Shown here: positions 5,622 through 9,212 of the stretch, in pieces
Layout of the letters: every line of letters starts with the position of its first letter
Position numbering within the stretch: position 1 is the stretch's first letter
NCBI GenBank assembly: GCA_027022065.1
Contig: JALVZS010000073.1
Location: 1,885 to 11,096 of the forward strand
Source: a bacterium
Lineage (GTDB): Bacteria; Thermosulfidibacterota; Thermosulfidibacteria; Thermosulfidibacterales; Thermosulfidibacteraceae
DNA: 9,212 nucleotides
Reading direction: 5' to 3'
The notes under the pieces: model-generated
Databases searched by the model: none
The model's input: the letters and a program-made list of their open reading frames with translations, nothing else
What the model was told of the DNA's origin: nothing
Position numbers and translations under genes: made by a program

Positions 5622-5964
5622 GAGAGTCTTTCTCCTGCTTCTTTTCCTCTCTTTTTCTTTAAATGCCTTAGCAGTAGAAAGCGGTTGGCTTTATATCTGT
5701 AGCAGGAAGGAGTGCTATCATAAGCCGTTTGTTGTGCCTGTTTCCTCGGATCACCTTGTGATTTTTATCACGGGAAGCGGTCGCATTTATAAAGGGCGCT
5801 GTCTAAGGGGAGGTCCCTGTAGAGTTGTTCCTAGAAAGCGTTTTTACTCTTCCGCAGAGCCTGTTCTTTTTATTGAGGTGCAGTTGGGGGCTTCACCTAG
5901 GGTGGTGAGCTCAGGTCTAGTTGATCCCTTTAATGAGGTGAAACTCTTTAAAAGGGGTAGATAG
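5548..5964 (+). CDS. Probable small secreted cysteine-containing protein; start uncertain, overlaps rpsI
   Basis: I do not recognise the family. The open frame (138 codons from ATG 5548) has a signal-peptide-like stretch: RGRR, then [16 protein letters not shown] (residues 27-42) with a likely cut after ALA. A mature part of about 96 residues follows, with four cysteines in pairs (C51/C56 and C85/C91) that could form disulfides. No ATG, GTG or TTG lies next to the hydrophobic segment. The in-frame choices are ATG 5548 (no spaced Shine-Dalgarno), TTG 5557 (AAGGG nine bases upstream) or a rare CTG at 5635. The first two overlap rpsI by 74 and 65 bases in the +1 frame. The frame stays open and protein-like up to just before porA, which favours a real gene. 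A remnant, or chance coding of the pyrimidine-rich tract, remains possible. Confidence 0.5.
   Translation: MPVLWRGKSTGATRREGDSSGGRGRRVFLLLLFLSFSLNALAVESGWLYICSRKECYHKPFVVPVSSDHLVIFITGSGRIYKGRCLRGGPCRVVPRKRFYSSAEPVLFIEVQLGASPRVVSSGLVDPFNEVKLFKRGR
5611..5645 (+). terminator. Long hairpin spanning the rpsI stop, possible intrinsic terminator
   Basis: Bases 5611-5625 pair with 5631-5645 over 15 consecutive positions (11 Watson-Crick, 4 G-U) around a 5-base loop. The stem includes the rpsI TAG (5619-5621). The following tract, CCTCTCTTTTTCTTT, is U-rich but broken by C. It may terminate or attenuate rplM-rpsI transcription, or mask initiation of the next reading frame. Confidence 0.42.
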
Positions 5965-5968
5965 TTTG

Positions 5969-5997
5969 TTGAATAATCCTTTCTCTGGAGATATGCT
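5969..5997 (+). promoter_or_regulatory. porA: Possible porA promoter, leaderless layout
   Basis: TTGAAT (5969-5974), 17 bases, TATGCT (5992-5997); each hexamer matches consensus at four of six positions. The -10 ends six bases before the porA ATG, the same distance as at tadA. The only Shine-Dalgarno candidate, GGAG at 5987-5990, lies 13 bases from the ATG and inside the promoter, so it would not be in the mRNA if this promoter is used. Confidence 0.42.
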
Positions 5998-6003
5998 AGA
6001 AGC

Positions 6004-7128
6004 ATGAGAGTTCTTCTCACCTCTTCAGAGGCTATAAGCAGGGCTGTTAAGCTTGTTAGACCGGAGGTTATCTCTGCGTATCCCATAACTCCTCAAACCC
6101 ACATAGTTGAAGAGATAGCCAAGTTTGTGGCCAGTGGAGAGCTTGATGCCACATTCATAAGGGTGGAATCTGAAATATCCGCTTTGGCTGTTGTCATAGG
6201 TGCTGTGGCTCAGGGTGTTAGGAGCTTCACCGCCACATCGTCCCATGGCCTTCTTTACATGCACGAGCTTCTTCACTGGAGTGCTGGGGGAAGGCTTCCC
6301 ATTGTTATGGCTGTGGCCAACAGGGCCGTGGGGGCTCCGTGGAACATCTGGTGTGATCAGCAGGACACATTGAGCCAGAGGGACACAGGTTGGATGCAGG
6401 TTTACGCATCCAGTGCACAAGAGGCTTTTGACTTTACCATTTTGGCCTATAAAGTGGCAGAGAGCGTTTTTCTTCCATGTATGGTTTGCATAGATGGATT
6501 CGTCCTTTCTCACACCGCTGAGCCTATATTGCTTTCTTCTCGGGATGATGTGAACACGTTTCTTCCTCCTTTTGATTTTCCGTTGAGGCTTTCAAATCAG
6601 GATCCCTTTACGCTCTGGCCCATTCTGGAGCCTGCCCTGTACCACAGGCAGAGGAAGGACCTCTTTAGAGATGCTTCAAGGGCTTTAGAGGCCTGGAAGA
6701 GGGCCTTTAAAGAGTGGGGAGATATATCGGGTAGATGCTACAGACCCATTGAGGCTTACAGGCTTGAGGATGCGAGGTGCGCCATTGTTTGCATGGGAGC
6801 AGTTTCCTCCACTGCAAGGGTTGCCGTGGATAGGCTGAGGGGTAGGGGAGAAAAAGTTGGTCTTATAACGGTTAAGCTGTTCAGGCCTTTTCCTAAAGAG
6901 GATTTGCTTGAAATTGCATCTTTTGTGGAGCACCTTGTGGTACTTGACAGGGGTGTTTCTTACGGTGCTGAAGGGGTGCTTACACAAGAGGTTAAGGGTG
7001 CCCTTTCGGGAGCGGTGCCAGTTTTTGGGGTTGTGGTTTCCATGGGTGGAAGGGAGGTCTTTCCTGAGTTGATTGAGGAAGCCTATTTTGTGGGCAGGAG
7101 AAGGCCGGAGGGTATGGGGTGGATCTGA
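6004..7128 (+). CDS. porA: Pyruvate:ferredoxin oxidoreductase, alpha subunit
   Basis: This 374-residue subunit belongs to the enzyme that interconverts pyruvate plus CoA with acetyl-CoA, CO2 and reduced ferredoxin, in the cytoplasm. Domain I has AYPITPQTHIVEE (25-37) and the thiamine-diphosphate-activating Glu region RVESEISALAVVIGA (53-67). RDTGW at 126-130 and the SHTAEP segment match PorA. A second domain from about residue 255 (AIVCMGAVSSTARVAVDRLR and FRPFPKEDLLEIA) is the transketolase C-terminal-like fold. YPITPQT favours pyruvate over 2-oxoglutarate as substrate. It is a stand-alone alpha chain, not fused to gamma. It overlaps porB by 10 bases. The enzyme may run either way, in fermentation or in carbon fixation; the sequence does not decide. 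Confidence 0.92.
   Translation: MRVLLTSSEAISRAVKLVRPEVISAYPITPQTHIVEEIAKFVASGELDATFIRVESEISALAVVIGAVAQGVRSFTATSSHGLLYMHELLHWSAGGRLPIVMAVANRAVGAPWNIWCDQQDTLSQRDTGWMQVYASSAQEAFDFTILAYKVAESVFLPCMVCIDGFVLSHTAEPILLSSRDDVNTFLPPFDFPLRLSNQDPFTLWPILEPALYHRQRKDLFRDASRALEAWKRAFKEWGDISGRCYRPIEAYRLEDARCAIVCMGAVSSTARVAVDRLRGRGEKVGLITVKLFRPFPKEDLLEIASFVEHLVVLDRGVSYGAEGVLTQEVKGALSGAVPVFGVVVSMGGREVFPELIEEAYFVGRRRPEGMGWI
7107..7112 (+). promoter_or_regulatory. Shine-Dalgarno that sets the GTG start of porB
   Basis: GGAGGG lies inside the end of porA, six bases before the GTG at 7119. The nearby ATG at 7114 is in the porA frame, so the GTG is the sensible porB start. Confidence 0.7.
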
Positions 7129-7970
7129 AGGCCTTTTCATATGAGGGGCTTTCCAGTGGGCACCTTGCCTGTGCAGGATGCGGCGCTGTTCTTGCCATGA
7201 GGCTTGCCCTTAAGGCCATTGGAAGCAATGCTAGAGTGGTTATTCCAGCTTCCTGCTGGTCCATCATAGCTGGGAGGCATCCAGATGCCTCTTTAAAGGT
7301 GCCCATGATGCATTCCACGTTTGAGGTGGCTCCAAGCATAGCTTCTGGCATGAGGGCAGCTCTCAACAGGCTGGGTCTTAAAGACACCGTTGTGATGGTT
7401 TGGGCAGGTGATGGTGCCACATATGATATAGGCTTTGCTTCCCTTTCCGCTGCCGCTGAGAGGAACGAGGACATAATTTATGTGTGCTACGATAACGAGG
7501 CATACATGAACACTGGAATACAGAGAAGCTCATCCACTCCCCCAGGTGCCTGGACCACAACCACCCCCGAGGGCAAGCTTGAGGAGAAGAAAAATATCAT
7601 ACTTGCCATGTACGCCCATAGAATTCCTTATATAGCCACTGCTACAGTTGCCTATCCTGAAGATTTTATTGCCAAGTTTCAGAAGGCCAAAAGGATAAAG
7701 GGGTTTAGGTTTATACTGGTGCTTTCTCCCTGTCCTACAGGCTGGCGCTTTGAAGAGAAAAGAACGGTTGAGGTGGCAAGACTTGCGGTTGAAACGGGGG
7801 TTTTCCCTCTGCTTGAGATAGAAAACGGTGCATGGAGAATTACAAAGGAGCCGATGTGGCTGCCCGTTGATAGGTACCTGAAGGTGCAGAGCAGGTTTGC
7901 CAAGGCTTCTACTGAGTCTTTTGAGAGGTCGGTTAAGGAAAACTGGCGCTTTTTGGAGCGCTTCCTTTGA
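7119..7970 (+). CDS. porB: Pyruvate:ferredoxin oxidoreductase, beta subunit
   Basis: This 283-residue catalytic subunit binds thiamine diphosphate and the proximal [4Fe-4S] cluster. Cluster cysteines are visible at C18 and C21 (LACAGCGA), C46 (PASCWS) and C205 (LSPCPTGW), the standard PorB set. The thiamine/Mg2+ motif runs from GDGATYDIGF (97-106) to YDNEAYMNTGIQRSS (124-138), with N126 the expected metal ligand. TPPGAWTTTTPEGK (140-153) is also typical. It starts with GTG and overlaps the porA stop by 10 bases, so the subunits are translationally coupled. No ferredoxin-like delta or gamma subunit gene adjoins. An alpha/beta hydrolase gene follows after 21 bases. Confidence 0.94.
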   Translation: MDLKAFSYEGLSSGHLACAGCGAVLAMRLALKAIGSNARVVIPASCWSIIAGRHPDASLKVPMMHSTFEVAPSIASGMRAALNRLGLKDTVVMVWAGDGATYDIGFASLSAAAERNEDIIYVCYDNEAYMNTGIQRSSSTPPGAWTTTTPEGKLEEKKNIILAMYAHRIPYIATATVAYPEDFIAKFQKAKRIKGFRFILVLSPCPTGWRFEEKRTVEVARLAVETGVFPLLEIENGAWRITKEPMWLPVDRYLKVQSRFAKASTESFERSVKENWRFLERFL

Positions 7971-7991
7971 AAATCTTGTGGAGGTGATTTT

Positions 7992-8726
7992 ATGGGTCTT
8001 AGCTTTTACTTGAAGCTTAGGGGGAGGGTGCTGTTTTTTATACACGGTGCTGGATGCGACTGTTGGATATGGGAGGAGGTGACTGAAAATATATGGGATT
8101 TTTCATCCATTGCGCTTAACCTTTCTGGGCACGGGGAGACGGAAGGTGAAGCTTTTGAGAGTATAGAGGATTATGCAAAGTGGTTATTGGGGGTGGCGGA
8201 GGAGATGGAACTTATGGAGGCCGTTGTGGTTGGCCATTCCATGGGAGGGGCTATAGCCCAGGCCCTTATGGCCATGAAGCCGAGCTGGCTAATTGGAGGA
8301 GTTTTGGTATCTACGGGACCCAAGCTGAAGGTTAATCCTGCTATTATAGAGGGCTTGGAAAAAGACAGGAAAAAAACCGTGGATCAGATAGTGCAGTGGG
8401 CGGTGGCAAGGTCCGCTTCAAGTAGGGTGAGGGAGGAGGCGAGAGAGCAGTTTATGTCAAGCATCAAGAAAACCATAATAGCAGACTTTAAGGCCTGTGA
8501 TTCCTTTGATGGGGAGCGTTTTTGCAAAGATATAGATGTTCCTGTTTTGATTATTTGTGGAAGTGAGGATAAGATGACACCTGTTAAGCTATCTCAAAAG
8601 CTAAACGAACTTATAAAAAATTCTACCTTAAAGATTATTGAGGGAGCAGGACACATGTTGCCCCTTGAGAAGCCCAAAGAGCTTGCTAAGGAAATAGTGG
8701 ATTTTGTAAAATCCCTGGAGGTTTAG
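7992..8726 (+). CDS. Alpha/beta hydrolase
   Basis: This 244-residue cytoplasmic protein has the full alpha/beta-hydrolase catalytic set. It has an oxyanion-hole motif FFIHGAG (15-21), the nucleophile elbow GHSMGG (81-86, Ser83), the acid in CGSEDKMTP (Asp193) and the histidine in GAGHMLPLEKP (His221). DFSSIALNLSGHGET (36-50) is the usual strand before the nucleophile. The cap domain is small (about 110-175). Relatives include esterases, peroxidases, thioesterases and C-C bond hydrolases, and the substrate cannot be told from sequence. The N-terminus is short, reaching the HGAG strand after only 15 residues. An excellent ribosome-binding site, GGAGGTGA at 7980-7987, supports the ATG. The position between porB and a HIT gene suggests co-transcription, but a link to pyruvate metabolism is only a guess. 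Confidence 0.88.
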   Translation: MGLSFYLKLRGRVLFFIHGAGCDCWIWEEVTENIWDFSSIALNLSGHGETEGEAFESIEDYAKWLLGVAEEMELMEAVVVGHSMGGAIAQALMAMKPSWLIGGVLVSTGPKLKVNPAIIEGLEKDRKKTVDQIVQWAVARSASSRVREEAREQFMSSIKKTIIADFKACDSFDGERFCKDIDVPVLIICGSEDKMTPVKLSQKLNELIKNSTLKIIEGAGHMLPLEKPKELAKEIVDFVKSLEV

Positions 8727-9212
8727 ATGAGACAAATTTGGGCTCCCTGGAGGATAGAGTACATCCTTTCTCCTAAAGAGGAGGGTTGCTTCATATGTGA
8801 GGCTGTGTCTCAGGGGGAGGGCCCTGATACGCTACTACTTCATAAGGGGGAGAAGTGCTTGGTCATAATGAACCGCTATCCCTATAACCCTGGACATCTC
8901 ATGGTAGCGCCCATAAGGCATGTGGGAGATCTTGAGGAGCTGAGCGATGAAGAGTGTCTTGAGATGATGAGCTTGACTAAGCTGTGCCTTAAAGTGCTTA
9001 AAGAGGAGATGTCTCCTGAAGGCTTCAACCTTGGTGTCAACCTTGGGAAGGTGGCTGGGGCTGGTCTTGAGACTCATGTGCATTTACACGTAGTTCCCCG
9101 TTGGAACGGGGACACCAACTTTATGCCTGTTCTTGCGGATGTTAAGGTCATACCGGAACACATCCTTTCCACATATGAAAAGCTTTACAAGAGACTAAAA
9201 GAGGTGCTGGGA
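8727..9212 (+). CDS. HIT-family nucleotide hydrolase/Ap4A phosphorylase-like protein, 3' end cut off
   Basis: 162 codons are visible and the frame is still open at the window edge. Homologues are about 160-170 residues, so almost all of it is present. The histidine triad HVHLHVV is at 117-123 (His117, 119, 121), preceded by NPGHLMV (54-60) and followed by PRWNGDTNFMPVL, a signature of the bacterial Ap4A-phosphorylase-like HIT branch. Cys21 and Cys24 (GCFIC) look like part of a zinc site common in this group. MRQIWAPWRIEYI is the usual start of the branch. The family transfers or hydrolyses nucleotidyl groups, such as dinucleoside polyphosphates. The ATG follows the hydrolase stop with no gap, with GGAGG at 8717-8721, so translation is coupled. 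Confidence 0.9.
   Translation, partial: MRQIWAPWRIEYILSPKEEGCFICEAVSQGEGPDTLLLHKGEKCLVIMNRYPYNPGHLMVAPIRHVGDLEELSDEECLEMMSLTKLCLKVLKEEMSPEGFNLGVNLGKVAGAGLETHVHLHVVPRWNGDTNFMPVLADVKVIPEHILSTYEKLYKRLKEVLG

Noticed and set aside
5990-6007. Tiny reading frame ATG 5993 (MLEA) overlapping the porA start
   Set aside because: Its ATG is only two bases after the GGAG, and it overlaps the likely -10 element, so it is probably incidental.
6025-7140. Minus-strand frames opposite porA
   Set aside because: The sense strand encodes an unmistakable PorA; the antisense frames are low-complexity shadows.
7530-8045. 171-codon minus-strand frame opposite porB
   Set aside because: It is antisense to conserved PorB motifs, with no domain signature or promoter.
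1-9212. CRISPR arrays, insertion sequences, tRNA or rRNA genes, direct repeats
   Set aside because: I saw no regularly spaced repeats, transposase motifs, terminal inverted repeats or tRNA-like arms on either strand.

Overview
The window comes from a bacterium, probably a thermophilic anaerobe. The reasons are a pyruvate:ferredoxin oxidoreductase, heavy use of AGG/AGA for arginine and ATA for isoleucine, lysine- and glutamate-rich proteins, and very tight gene packing. The mix recalls Aquificota, Thermosulfidibacterota or Thermodesulfobacteriota, but the placement is an inference of low confidence. I see no mobile element, CRISPR array, tRNA or rRNA.

Left half, minus strand (1-3895). A long flagellin leads a run of four genes. 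A 45-base gap separates it from a COG2187-type phosphotransferase-like kinase. That gene overlaps a P-loop kinase by ATGA, which in turn overlaps a universal stress protein that runs off the left edge. The two kinases are separate here but form one polypeptide in many other bacteria.

Divergent control region (3896-4004). A near-perfect sigma-28 (FliA) promoter fires leftward into flagellin. It is interleaved with a sigma-70-like promoter firing rightward into tadA. The flagellin leader of roughly 55 nt carries two mutually exclusive perfect hairpins and several GGA motifs. One of these is an almost consensus CsrA site in a hairpin loop, which suggests CsrA-type translational control of flagellin. 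This is the most interesting part of the window.

Middle, plus strand (4005-5964). tadA (tRNA adenosine deaminase) is followed by a small lysine-rich protein with one membrane segment. A strong promoter (TTGACA, 17 bases, TATATA) then drives rplM-rpsI (ribosomal proteins L13 and S9). After rpsI comes a probable small secreted protein that has no ordinary start codon near its signal peptide. A long hairpin spans the rpsI stop codon.

Right half, plus strand (6004-9212). porA and porB overlap and encode the alpha and beta subunits of pyruvate:ferredoxin oxidoreductase. The gamma and delta subunit genes are not adjacent. An alpha/beta hydrolase and a HIT-family nucleotide hydrolase/phosphorylase follow with almost no gaps, so the four genes probably form one operon. 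porA and tadA share an unusual layout: a -10-like hexamer ends exactly six bases before the ATG and there is no good Shine-Dalgarno sequence, which suggests leaderless mRNAs.
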